Shown here: piece by piece, positions 40,252 to 49,352 of the stretch
Layout of the letters: each line of letters begins with the position of its first letter
How positions within the stretch are numbered: position 1 is the first letter of the stretch
Translations under genes and position numbers: made by a program
Notes under the pieces: model-generated
Told to the model about the DNA's origin: nothing
Database searches by the model: none
The model's input: only the letters and a program-made list of their open reading frames with translations
DNA from: Streptomyces sp. man185
GTDB lineage: Bacteria; Actinomycetota; Actinomycetes; Streptomycetales; Streptomycetaceae
Assembly: GCA_002551355.1 (NCBI GenBank)
Contig: NTHE01000029.1
Location: 1-64,000 of the forward strand
Reading direction: 5' to 3'
DNA: 64,000 nucleotides

Positions 40252-43200
40252 ATGAGAGTCCAACGCTGGAGATGGCGGGCGATATCCGCCGTGGTCACGA
40301 CGAGTCTTCTGATGATCGGCGTACCGTCGCTCGCCGCAGCGGCGGCCGCCGGTCCCAACCTCGCCGCGGGGCGGGCCGCGGCCGCGAGCAGCGCCCACGC
40401 CGAGTACGGCGCGTCCAACATCACCGACGGCAACCGGTCGACGTACTGGGAGAGCGCCGGAGGCGGACTGCCCCAGTGGGTCCAGACCGACCTGGGCGCG
40501 GGCGCCCGCGTCGACGAGGTCAAGCTGACGCTCCCGGCGGGCTGGGAGACCCGCACCCAGACGCTGTCGCTCCAGGGCAGCGCGGACGGCACGAGCTTCG
40601 CGACCCTGAAGAGCTCCGCGACGTACACCTTCGCCCCGGGGGCGGCGAACGAGGTCACCATCGCGTTCCCTGCCACCCTGACCCGGTTCGTACGGGTCAA
40701 CATCACCGCCAACACCGGCTGGCAGGCCGCCCAGCTCTCCGAGTTGGAGGTCCGTGGGGCCGGCGAGTCCTCGGCCGATCTGGCGGCGGGCAAGACCCTC
40801 ACCGCCAGCAGCAGCAACGGTTCGCAGACCCCGGCCAACGCCAACGACGCCAACCGCGACAGCTACTGGGCGAGCCGCAACGACCAGTTCCCGCAGTGGA
40901 TCCAGGCCGACCTGGGCGCGTCGCTGGGCGTGGACCGGGTGGTGCTGCGGCTGCCCGACGGCTGGGCGGCGCGGAGCCAGACGCTGAAGCTCCAGGGCAG
41001 CACCGACGGCTCGGACTTCACCGACCTCACCGCCTCCAAGGCCTACCGCTTCGACGCGGCGGGGGGACAGTCGGCGACGATCACCTTCGACGCCACGACG
41101 ACGCGCCACGTCCGTGTCCTGATCACCGCCAACACCGGTGCACAGGCCGCCCAGTTGGCAGAGCTGGAGGTCTACGGACCCACCACCGGAGACACGCAGG
41201 CGCCGACCGCGCCGACGAACCTCGCGTTCACCGAGCCCGCCACCGGCCAGATCCGGCTGACCTGGAAGGCCGCGACGGACGACAAGGGCGTCACCGGCTA
41301 CGACGTCTACGCCGACGGCACCCTGCTCACCAGTGTCGCGGGCAACGTCACCACGTACACCGACCCCCGCCCGGCCGGGCGGAGCGTCAGCTACTTCGTC
41401 CGCGCCAAGGATGCGGCGGGCAACGTCTCGGCCGACAGCAACACCGTCACCCGTAGCGGCGACACCGGCGACACCCAGGCCCCCACCGCCCCCTCCGCGC
41501 TGGCGTTCACCGAGCCGTCCAGCGGTTCGGTCAAGCTGACGTGGCAGGCGTCCACCGACAACAAGGGCGTGACGGGCTACGACGTCTACGCCAACAACGT
41601 GCTGCGCGGCAGCGTCGCGGGCAACGTGCTGACGTACACCGACACCCAGTCGGCGTCCACCACGGTCAGCTACGTCGTACGCGCGAAGGACGCGGCGGGC
41701 AATGTCTCCGGCGACAGCAACACCGCCACCCGCAACGGGCAGAGCGGCTCCGCCTCCAACCTCGCCGTGAACAAGCCGATCACCGCCTCCTCGGTGGTCC
41801 ACACCTACGTCGCACAGAACGCCAACGACAACAGCACCTCCACCTACTGGGAGGGCGCGGGCGGCAGTTACCCGAACACGCTCACGGTGAAGCTCGGCTC
41901 CAACGCCGACACCGAGAACGTCGTCCTCAAGCTCAACCCCGACAGCAGCTGGGGGCCGCGCACCCAGCGCATCGAGGTCCTGGGCAGGGAACAGAGCTCC
42001 TCGTCCTTCAACTCCCTGGTCGCCGCCAAGGATTACGCCTTCAGTCCCGCCTCCGGCAACACGGTGACCATCCCGGTCCCCGCCCGCGTCGCGGACGTCC
42101 AGCTGAAGTTCACCGCCAACAGCGGCTCCGGCGCGGGCCAGGTCGCCGAGTTCCAGGTGCTGGGCGCTCCGGCGGCCAACCCCGACCTCCAGGTCACCGG
42201 CATCACCGCCGCGCCCGCCGCCCCGGTCGAGACGGACGAGATCACCCTGACCGCGACCGTCCGCAACGCCGGAGCGCTCGCCGCCGCGGCGAGCAAGGTC
42301 GAGCTCCGGCTCGGCTCCACCAAGGTCGCCACCGCCTCGGTCGGCGCACTCGCGTCGGGCGCCTCCACACAGGTCAGCGCCTCCATCGGGGCCCGGAACG
42401 CGGGCAGTTACGAGCTGAGCGCGGTCGCCGACCCGGCGGCCGAGGTCATCGAGCAGAACGAGACCAACAACACCTACACCAGCGCCTCCCCGCTGGTCGT
42501 GAAGCCGGTCTCCAGCTCGGACCTGGTGGCCGCCGCGGTCACCACCTCACCCTCGGCCGCCTCCGCGGGCGACACGGTCACCTTCTCCGTCGCTCTGAAG
42601 AACCTGGGCACGGTGGCCTCGGCGGCCGGCGCCCACGGCATCACGCTGACCCTCGTCGACAGCAAGGGCGCCACGGTGAAGACCCTCACCGGCGCCCAGA
42701 ACGGGGCCATCGCGGCGGGCGCCACCACCGCAACCGTCCCGCTGGGCACCTGGACCGCTGCCAACGGCTCGTACACCGTACGGACCGTGATCGCGGCCGA
42801 CGCCAACGAGCTCCCGGTCAAGCGCGAGAACAACACCTCCACCCAGGCGCTCTTCATCGGACGCGGCGCCAACATGCCGTACGACATGTACGAGGCGGAG
42901 GACGGCGCGACCGGTGGCGGCGCACAGGTCGTCGGTCCGAACCGGACCGTCGGGGACATCGCGGGCGAGGCCTCGGGGCGCAAGGCCGTCACGCTCAACA
43001 GCACCGGCAACTACGTCGAGTTCACCACCCGGGCCTCGACCAACACCCTGGTCACCCGGTTCTCCATCCCCGACGCCCCGGGCGGCGGAGGCATCGACTC
43101 CACGCTGAACGTCTACGTCGACGGCGCCTTCCTGAAGAAGATCGACCTCACCTCGAAATACGCCTGGCTGTACGGGAACGAGGCCGCGCCCGGCAATTCC

Positions 43201-44541
43201 CCGGGCTCCGGGGCGCCCCGTCACATCTACGACGAGGCGAACGTGATGCTGGGCAGGACGGTCCCGGCGGGGTCCAGGATCCGGCTCCAGAAGGACAGCG
43301 CCAACACGAGCACGTACGCGATCGACTTCATCAACCTGGAGCAGGTCGCACCGGTAGCCAACCCGAACCCCGCCACGTACACCGTGCCTGCGGGCTTCAC
43401 CCACCAGGACGTCCAGAACGCCCTGGACAAGGTCCGCATGGACACCACCGGCACGCTGGTGGGCGTCTACCTCCCGGCGGGGGAGTACAGCACGGCGAGC
43501 AAGTTCCAGGTCTACGGCAAGGCCGTCAAGGTGGTCGGGGCCGGCCCCTGGCACACTCGCTTCAATGCCCCGTCCACGCAGGACAACACCGATGTCGGCT
43601 TCCGGGCCGAGGCCAGTGCCAAGGGGTCGTCGTTCGCGAACTTCGCGTACTTCGGCAACTACACGTCCCGGATCGACGGGCCCGGCAAGGTCTTCGACTT
43701 CTCGAACGTGTCGGACATCGTCATCGACAACATCTGGAACGAGCACATGGTGTGCCTCTACTGGGGCGCGAACACCGACAACGTCACCATCAAGAACTCC
43801 CGGATCCGCAACATGTTCGCCGACGGCGTCAACATGACCAACGGGTCCACCGACAACCTCGTGGCCAACAACGAGGCGCGGGCCACCGGTGACGACAGCT
43901 TCGCGCTCTTCTCGGCGATCGACGCCGGGGGAGCGGACATGAAGAACAACGTCTACGAGAACCTGACGTCGATCCTCACCTGGCGCGCGGCTGGCATCGC
44001 CGTCTACGGCGGGTACGACAACACCTTCCGCAACATCCACATCGCCGACACTCTGGTGTACTCCGGGATCACGGTCAGCTCACTGGACTTCGGCTACCCG
44101 ATGAACGGCTTCGGGACCGGACCGACGAAGATCGAGAACGTCTCGATCGTGCGCGCGGGCGGTCACTTCTGGGGATCGCAGACCTTCCCCGGGATCTGGC
44201 TGTTCTCGGCCTCCAAGGTGTTCCAGGGGATCCGGATCTCGGACGTCGACATCGTCGATCCCACCTATAGCGGGATCATGTTCCAGACGAACTACGTCGG
44301 CGGACAGCCCCAGTTCCCGATCAAGGACACCGTGCTCAGCGACATCTCCATCTCGGGGGCGCGCAAGAGCGGTGACGCGTTCGACGCCAAGTCCGGCTTC
44401 GGACTGTGGGCCAACGAGATGCCGGAGGCCGGGCAGGGCCCCGCCGTCGGCGAGGTCACCTTCAACGGGCTGAGGCTCAGCGACAACGCCCAGGACATCA
44501 AGAACACCACACCCGGCTTCAAGATCAATATCAACCCGTAG
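40252..44541 (+). CDS. Secreted multidomain GH87 alpha-1,3-glucanase (mycodextranase type)
   Basis: 1429 residues. Signal peptide 1 to about 33. Discoidin (CBM32-like) domains at about 36-165, 175-305 and 500-640; two FN3 domains at about 315-395 and 405-490; two CARDB domains at about 645-745 and 755-865; a CBM6/35-like module starting MYEAEDGATGGG at about 877-1035; then a parallel beta-helix from about 1045. The helix carries Asp1191 (FADGVN) and Asp1214-Asp1215 (TGDDSFA), the acidic triad expected for GH87. Bacillus and Paenibacillus alpha-1,3-glucanases share the discoidin/CBM6/beta-helix plan. Likely degrades fungal-wall or dental-plaque-type alpha-1,3-glucan. Terminator upstream; a LacI regulator follows after 122 bp. 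Confidence 0.85.
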   Translation: MRVQRWRWRAISAVVTTSLLMIGVPSLAAAAAAGPNLAAGRAAAASSAHAEYGASNITDGNRSTYWESAGGGLPQWVQTDLGAGARVDEVKLTLPAGWETRTQTLSLQGSADGTSFATLKSSATYTFAPGAANEVTIAFPATLTRFVRVNITANTGWQAAQLSELEVRGAGESSADLAAGKTLTASSSNGSQTPANANDANRDSYWASRNDQFPQWIQADLGASLGVDRVVLRLPDGWAARSQTLKLQGSTDGSDFTDLTASKAYRFDAAGGQSATITFDATTTRHVRVLITANTGAQAAQLAELEVYGPTTGDTQAPTAPTNLAFTEPATGQIRLTWKAATDDKGVTGYDVYADGTLLTSVAGNVTTYTDPRPAGRSVSYFVRAKDAAGNVSADSNTVTRSGDTGDTQAPTAPSALAFTEPSSGSVKLTWQASTDNKGVTGYDVYANNVLRGSVAGNVLTYTDTQSASTTVSYVVRAKDAAGNVSGDSNTATRNGQSGSASNLAVNKPITASSVVHTYVAQNANDNSTSTYWEGAGGSYPNTLTVKLGSNADTENVVLKLNPDSSWGPRTQRIEVLGREQSSSSFNSLVAAKDYAFSPASGNTVTIPVPARVADVQLKFTANSGSGAGQVAEFQVLGAPAANPDLQVTGITAAPAAPVETDEITLTATVRNAGALAAAASKVELRLGSTKVATASVGALASGASTQVSASIGARNAGSYELSAVADPAAEVIEQNETNNTYTSASPLVVKPVSSSDLVAAAVTTSPSAASAGDTVTFSVALKNLGTVASAAGAHGITLTLVDSKGATVKTLTGAQNGAIAAGATTATVPLGTWTAANGSYTVRTVIAADANELPVKRENNTSTQALFIGRGANMPYDMYEAEDGATGGGAQVVGPNRTVGDIAGEASGRKAVTLNSTGNYVEFTTRASTNTLVTRFSIPDAPGGGGIDSTLNVYVDGAFLKKIDLTSKYAWLYGNEAAPGNSPGSGAPRHIYDEANVMLGRTVPAGSRIRLQKDSANTSTYAIDFINLEQVAPVANPNPATYTVPAGFTHQDVQNALDKVRMDTTGTLVGVYLPAGEYSTASKFQVYGKAVKVVGAGPWHTRFNAPSTQDNTDVGFRAEASAKGSSFANFAYFGNYTSRIDGPGKVFDFSNVSDIVIDNIWNEHMVCLYWGANTDNVTIKNSRIRNMFADGVNMTNGSTDNLVANNEARATGDDSFALFSAIDAGGADMKNNVYENLTSILTWRAAGIAVYGGYDNTFRNIHIADTLVYSGITVSSLDFGYPMNGFGTGPTKIENVSIVRAGGHFWGSQTFPGIWLFSASKVFQGIRISDVDIVDPTYSGIMFQTNYVGGQPQFPIKDTVLSDISISGARKSGDAFDAKSGFGLWANEMPEAGQGPAVGEVTFNGLRLSDNAQDIKNTTPGFKININP

Positions 44542-44607
44542 TCGGGGGAGAGGACGGAGAGCTCGCAAGGGGGTGCTTCCCGGTGGCCGGGTAGCGCCCC
44601 CTATGCG

Positions 44608-44656
44608 TGCAATCCTTGCGTTGATAAGTCAATTGCTTGCACTGCTTACGTTAGTC
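44608..44656 (+). promoter_or_regulatory. Repeat-rich control region of the LacI gene
   Basis: TGCAATCCTTGCG (44608-44620) matches the amylase upstream site with a one-base gap. It is followed by the related direct repeats CTTGCGTTGAT and CTTACGTTAGT, and by another TTGCTTGCA block. The region is AT rich for this genome and runs to the ATG at 44664, which suggests autoregulation. Confidence 0.5.
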
Positions 44657-44663
44657 TTGCGGC

Positions 44664-45671
44664 ATGACGCGACGACTTGCTCAGGTTGCCAAGAAGGTTG
44701 GGGTCAGCGAGGCCACGGTGAGCCGGGTGCTGAACGGCAAGCCCGGGGTGTCCCGGACCACCCGGCAGTCCGTGCTGACGGCCCTGGACGTCCTCGGCTA
44801 CGAGCGGCCCACCCAACTGCGGGGCGAGCGCGCCCGACTCGTCGGCCTCGTCCTGCCCGAACTACAGAACCCGATCTTCCCCGCCTTCGCGGAGGTGATC
44901 GGCGGCGCCCTGGCCCAGCAGGGGCTCACCCCCGTCCTGTGCACCCAGACCAAGGGCGGCGTCTCCGAAGCGGACTACGTGGACCTCCTGCTCCAGCAGC
45001 AGGTCTCCGGCGTGGTCTTCGCCGGAGGCCTGTTCGCCCAGGCGGACGAGGCCCATGAGCACTACCACCGGCTCGCCGAGCGCCGCATCCCCGTCGTGCT
45101 GATCAACGCCTCCATAGAAGGCCTCGACTTCCCCTGCGTCTCCTGCGACGACGCCGTCGCGATCGAGCGCGCCTGGCGCCACCTGGCCTCCCTCGGCCAC
45201 GAGCGCATCGGCGTGGTGATGGGCCCCTCCGACCACGTGCCCTCCCGCCGCAAACTCGCCGCGGCCCGATCCGTGGCGTCGGCCACCGGCGGCGAGCTGA
45301 CGGAGGCGCACGTCGAGCGCTCGATGTTCTCCCTGGAGGGCGGCCAGGCGGCGGCCTCCCGACTGCTGGAGCGGGGCGTCACCGGGATCATCTGCGCCAG
45401 CGACCCCCTGGCGCTCGGCGCCGTCCGCGCGGCCCGCAGGCGCGGCCTCGGGGTGCCGTCCGACATCTCGGTCGTCGGCTACGACGACTCGGCGTTCATG
45501 AACTGCACCGAACCCCCGCTCACCACCATCCGCCAGCCCATCGAGGCCATGGGCCGGGCCGCCGTCGAACTGCTCTGCGCGGGCATCCAGGGCGGGACGC
45601 TCCCGCCGGACGAGCTGCTTTTCGAGCCGGAGCTGGTGGTACGGGGCTCCACCGCGAAGGCCCCCCGCTGA
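44664..45671 (+). CDS. LacI-family regulator, MalR-like
   Basis: 335 residues. Helix-turn-helix LAQVAKKVGVSEATVSRVLNGKPGVS, hinge YERPTQLRGERARL, effector domain about 60-330, ending ELVVRGSTAKAPR. The VSRVLNGKPGVS / TRQSVL / LDVLGYERP stretch and the VVRGST tail resemble S. coelicolor MalR. It may be a MalR paralogue that controls the upstream glucanase, itself and possibly the amylase at 25-28 kb, through the shared TGCAATC(T)CTTGCG motif. Confidence 0.9.
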   Translation: MTRRLAQVAKKVGVSEATVSRVLNGKPGVSRTTRQSVLTALDVLGYERPTQLRGERARLVGLVLPELQNPIFPAFAEVIGGALAQQGLTPVLCTQTKGGVSEADYVDLLLQQQVSGVVFAGGLFAQADEAHEHYHRLAERRIPVVLINASIEGLDFPCVSCDDAVAIERAWRHLASLGHERIGVVMGPSDHVPSRRKLAAARSVASATGGELTEAHVERSMFSLEGGQAAASRLLERGVTGIICASDPLALGAVRAARRRGLGVPSDISVVGYDDSAFMNCTEPPLTTIRQPIEAMGRAAVELLCAGIQGGTLPPDELLFEPELVVRGSTAKAPR

Positions 45672-45752
45672 GTCCGGCGGACCGAGGCGACCCGCACGCC
45701 GTCCGGGTACGCCAGGATCGCGGGGCGCGTGCGGCTGCGGCACAGTGGGGCT

Positions 45753-46070
45753 ATGGACGACCTCAACGCACTCGCCGAGGAACACCTGACAGCCGCCCGC
45801 GCCGCCGCCCACGGGCGCAGCGCCCACCTCCTGCTCCAGCAGCCTCCCTTGCGGCAGACGGTGATCGCCCTCACCGAGGGGACCGCGCTCGACGAGCACA
45901 ACGCGCCGCCCGCCGCCTCGCTCCTCGTCCTGCGCGGCAGCGTCCGCCTCACCGCCGCGTCCGGCGACGCGGAACTCCTCGCCGGAACCCTGCACCCGAT
46001 TCCGCAGGAACGGCATGGACTGCTGGCGCTCAGCGACGCGGTGGTCCTGCTCACGGCCGTCAACGACTGA
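45753..46070 (+). CDS. Small cupin-domain protein
   Basis: 105 residues from ATG 45753 (GTGGGG just upstream; an in-frame GTG at 45729 has none). A single cupin barrel: LTEGTALDEHNAPPAASLLVLRGSVRLTAASGDAELLAGTLHPIPQERHGLLAL, with His in EHNAPP and HGLLAL as possible metal ligands. Such proteins occur widely in actinomycetes and their role is not known. Confidence 0.82.
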   Translation: MDDLNALAEEHLTAARAAAHGRSAHLLLQQPPLRQTVIALTEGTALDEHNAPPAASLLVLRGSVRLTAASGDAELLAGTLHPIPQERHGLLALSDAVVLLTAVND

Positions 46071-46210
46071 CCCGCCCGGATCGACAGGGCGCACCCCCCA
46101 GGTGTGCTTCGGCCGCGACGTGGCAGGAGAGGATCGTGCGGGGTCGGCACGTCCGGGAACGGGCAGGTCACCCCACCCGCCGCGTTCGCCCACGTCCCCG
46201 GAGTACCAGC

Positions 46211-47176
46211 TTGCCCACCCAGACCGCGTCCGCCGCGGACAGTACCGCCCCCTCGGACGGACCCGCCGCACCACCCCGCCGCTGGCGCACCGCTCTGCGC
46301 CGCACCCCGGTCTCCCTGTGGAACGACGACGTCACCGACTGGGCCGCCGCCCTGACGTACTACGCCATCCTCGCCCTGCTCCCGGCGCTCCTGGTCACCG
46401 TGTCCGTGATCGGGCTCGCCAACCCCGACGCGACCGGCGCCCTCATCGCCGACATCACCGCGTTCGCCCCCGCCGAGTCCGGCGACGCCCTGCGCAGGCC
46501 GTTGGAGGCGGCCACCGAGCAGCGTTCCGCCGTCTGGCTGCTCGTCGCTACCGGATCCGTGAGCGCCGTGTGGTCCGCGTGCAGCTACCTCGCGGTCTTC
46601 CGCCGGGCACTGCACGCGATGTACGGCGTCCGGGAGACGCGCCCGCCCCTGCGGCAGGCGCACATCATCGTCGTCTCGGCGATCGGCCTGCTCCTCCTGC
46701 TGATGACGAGCGCGTTCGCCCTCGTCATGACCGGCCCGCTGGCCCGCTGGCTCGGCCGCCGCGTCGGCCTGCCGCACGAGGGGGAGACCCTGTGGGCGGC
46801 GCTGAAGTGGCCGCTCCTGGTCTGCCTCGTCGCCTGCCTGATCATGGTCCTCTTCAGCACGGGTCCCCGCTCCGCGCGCGGTATCCGCCGGGGCCTGCCC
46901 GGTGGGATCCTCGCCGCGTTCCTCTGGCTCACCGCATCGGCGCTGTTCGCCCTGTACGCGACCCAGGTCGGCAGCTACAGCAGGCTGTACGGGTCGCTCG
47001 CCGGGCTCGTCGTCTTCCTCATCTGGGTGTGGTTCGCCAACCTGTCGCTGCTGGCCGGAGCCCAGTTCAACGTCGAGCTGGCGAGGAGCGGGCCGGAGCG
47101 GGAAGCCGGCACGGGCGCGAAGGAAGCAGGCGAGTCCGGCACCGCGGCGGGCGGAGCCGTCACGGCCGCAGGATGA
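46211..47176 (+). CDS. YihY/BrkB-family inner-membrane protein
   Basis: 321 residues from TTG 46211, preceded by GGAG at 7 nt; a GTG at 46136 gives a longer, unsupported N-terminus. Six membrane segments with the family signatures DDVTDWAAALTYYAILALLPALL (helix 1), WSACSYLAVFRRALHAMYGV and GSYSRLYGSLAGLVVFLIWVWFANLSLLAGAQFN. Often annotated as ribonuclease BN, but family members are membrane proteins of unknown role. Its last 17 bp overlap the convergent dehydrogenase gene. Confidence 0.88.
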   Translation: MPTQTASAADSTAPSDGPAAPPRRWRTALRRTPVSLWNDDVTDWAAALTYYAILALLPALLVTVSVIGLANPDATGALIADITAFAPAESGDALRRPLEAATEQRSAVWLLVATGSVSAVWSACSYLAVFRRALHAMYGVRETRPPLRQAHIIVVSAIGLLLLLMTSAFALVMTGPLARWLGRRVGLPHEGETLWAALKWPLLVCLVACLIMVLFSTGPRSARGIRRGLPGGILAAFLWLTASALFALYATQVGSYSRLYGSLAGLVVFLIWVWFANLSLLAGAQFNVELARSGPEREAGTGAKEAGESGTAAGGAVTAAG

Positions 47177-48170
47177 GCCGGACCGGGTCGCCCTCCTTGG
47201 TCTCCATCCGCTCCACCGCCGACGCCACCTCGTCCAGCGGCAGGACATCGGTGATCGACCGGGAGAAGTCCAGCCGGCCGCCCTCCGCGAGCCGGACGAG
47301 CTGCGCCACATGGTGGCCCTCCGAGCCGTAGTGGCCCAGGATCCGGTGCTGGAGGTAGCTGAACAGGGTGCCGTGGGGCACGGTCAGCGGCTGGTCGGTC
47401 AGCCCCACCAGCACCAGCCGTCCCTTCGGGGCCAGCACGGTCAGCGCCTGCTCACGGACCGGGGAGACCCCGGCGAAGTCGAACGCCGCCGTCAGGCCCA
47501 CACCGCCCGTCGCCCCGAGCACCTGCTCGCGGAAGCCCGGATCGGAGGGGTCCAGCGCCAGGTCGGCCCCGAATTCCAGGGCCCGCCGGCGGGCCGCCGG
47601 GGCGGGGTCCACCGCGACGACCGGGTGCGCGCCCACGGCCCGCAGCAGCTGCACGGCGTGCGCGCCGAGCCCGCCCGCGCCCCAGACGCCCACGGCCTCG
47701 GCCGCCCGGACATCGCCGGTGGCGGTCACCGCCGCCCAGGGCGTCGAGACCGCGTCCGGGATGATCGCCGCCTGTTCGAAGGGAATCGAGTCGGGCAGGG
47801 CGACGAGGGTCGACACGGTGGCGAGGGCGTACTCGGCCCAGCCGCCGTCGTAGTCGACGCCCCGGGTGTGCGTCCGGCCCCGGCGCGTCTCGCCGGCCTG
47901 GAGGACCACCCGGTCACCGACCGCCCACCCCGCGGTGTCCGGTCCCGCCTCGGCGACGGTCCCGGCCACCTCATGGCCCAGGGTGACCGTGTCCCCCTCC
48001 AGGTACATCGGGCTCAATGTGCCGTCGACGAGGTGCACGTCGGAGAGGCACACCCCCGCGGCCCCGACCTTCACCAGCACCTCGCCGGAACCGGGCACGG
48101 GCCTGTCCACCTCCGCCACGGCGAGGGTGCGGCTGGGGAGGTGGAGACGCGCGGCGCGCATGCGTTCCAT
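47160..48170 (-). CDS. MDR-family zinc-type alcohol dehydrogenase
   Basis: 336 residues from ATG 48170 (AAGGA 7 nt upstream). GroES-like domain with catalytic-zinc Cys in GVCLSDVH and His in LGHEVAG; Rossmann motif GAGGLGAHAVQ. The structural zinc lobe with four Cys is absent: the segment reads LQAGETRRGRTHTRGVDYDGG. The NAD(P) enzyme probably oxidises an alcohol or reduces an aldehyde; substrate unknown. It converges on the YihY gene with a 17-bp overlap. Confidence 0.9.
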   Translation of the reverse strand: MERMRAARLHLPSRTLAVAEVDRPVPGSGEVLVKVGAAGVCLSDVHLVDGTLSPMYLEGDTVTLGHEVAGTVAEAGPDTAGWAVGDRVVLQAGETRRGRTHTRGVDYDGGWAEYALATVSTLVALPDSIPFEQAAIIPDAVSTPWAAVTATGDVRAAEAVGVWGAGGLGAHAVQLLRAVGAHPVVAVDPAPAARRRALEFGADLALDPSDPGFREQVLGATGGVGLTAAFDFAGVSPVREQALTVLAPKGRLVLVGLTDQPLTVPHGTLFSYLQHRILGHYGSEGHHVAQLVRLAEGGRLDFSRSITDVLPLDEVASAVERMETKEGDPVRLILRP

Positions 48171-48291
48171 GACGGGTCCTTTAACGTTCGGATCGACGAC
48201 CTGTCGCAAGTCGCCCTGCTGTGAACGTAGACCCGGCACGGTGACCGCCCCAGCGGCGGGGTGCGGGAAACCTCCGGGGCGTGGCGAGGTA

Positions 48292-49128
48292 TCAGCCCTT
48301 GGTGCGATACCCGGCGACGATCGGCATGGTCTCGCGCAGCACCCGTACGCCGTCGTTGTCCGCGTCGCCCAGCCGACGGCCCTCCCACGTCCCCGTCGCG
48401 CTGGAGAACCGGCTGATCCGCCGGCAGTGGTCCCCGCACGCGGAGCGGTACGCCATGATCGTGTAGCGCGTGCCGTCCTCGGTGATCCAGCCGGTGTTGT
48501 ACGGGCGGTTCCGGCTCACGCTCATCGAGCCGTCCGCGTTGCCCGCCAGCGTCGTACGGTCGTGGGCGAGGCCCAGGTTGTGGCCGATCTCGTGGCTCGC
48601 CGAATCCAGGTCGATCCCGTCGACGTCGACGACCGCATAGGCGTACTCGTCCGTGGAACCGTCGAGCGCGGGCGTGTAGTCGGCCGTGCCGCCGCCCCGC
48701 TCCGGCCGGTCCACGACCAGGGTGACCAGATCGGCTCCGTACCGCGCCCGCTGTTCGTGCACCTGCCGTCCGAGCCCGGCCGACGCGTGGTCCTTGAGGA
48801 GGGCGTACGCGGCGCGGAACTCCTCCGACCCCTCGTAACCCGTCGCCGTGTACGGATGGACGACGCGGATGATGCCGCAGAGACCGCCCCCGGCCAGGGA
48901 CCGGTTCATCCGCGTCGCGATCCGCTGGGCCGAGGCGGGCACCCGGTGCGCGCCGCCGACCTGCTGCGCGGCCTTCGGTGTGTGGACGACCAGCACATCG
49001 ACCACGGGGCACGCCGCTCTCGCCGCTTCCGCCGCCGAACGCGCCGTGGCCGTATCGGTGGCCGAGGCTGCGCAGAGCGATGCACCGATGCCGACGGCCA
49101 GGGCTGCCTTCACGAGGGTCGCGTGCAC
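48292..49128 (-). CDS. Secreted zinc metalloprotease (metzincin, reprolysin-like)
   Basis: 278 residues from GTG 49128 (GGAG about 10 nt upstream); GTG 49170 gives 14 more residues but lacks a ribosome site. Signal peptide HATLVKAALAVGIGASLCAASA. The metzincin motif HEIGHNLGLAHD supplies three zinc-binding His and the catalytic Glu, followed by the Met-turn TIMAYRS. Four or more Cys (ACPVVD, GGLCGI, SACGDHC) suggest disulfides. It resembles M12-type bacterial metalloproteases that act outside the cell. Confidence 0.88.
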   Translation of the reverse strand: MHATLVKAALAVGIGASLCAASATDTATARSAAEAARAACPVVDVLVVHTPKAAQQVGGAHRVPASAQRIATRMNRSLAGGGLCGIIRVVHPYTATGYEGSEEFRAAYALLKDHASAGLGRQVHEQRARYGADLVTLVVDRPERGGGTADYTPALDGSTDEYAYAVVDVDGIDLDSASHEIGHNLGLAHDRTTLAGNADGSMSVSRNRPYNTGWITEDGTRYTIMAYRSACGDHCRRISRFSSATGTWEGRRLGDADNDGVRVLRETMPIVAGYRTKG

Positions 49129-49352
49129 GGTGGGTCGACTCCGTCCGGAAGGGGACGGCCCGGACGCCACCCCATGACTGAAAGTGACTCATTCATAACA
49201 CTGGGTGACACGGCTCGCCCGTCGTGCCCGATACCGCCCGGGGGCTGTTTGTTCCCTGGCCAGAGGGGTGTGGCGGCGAGGAGGTGGGCAGGTACACGTG
49301 TACGAACTCGCACGAATGGAACGGCAGTCGGCGGCAGAGGGGCGTGTGTGAC

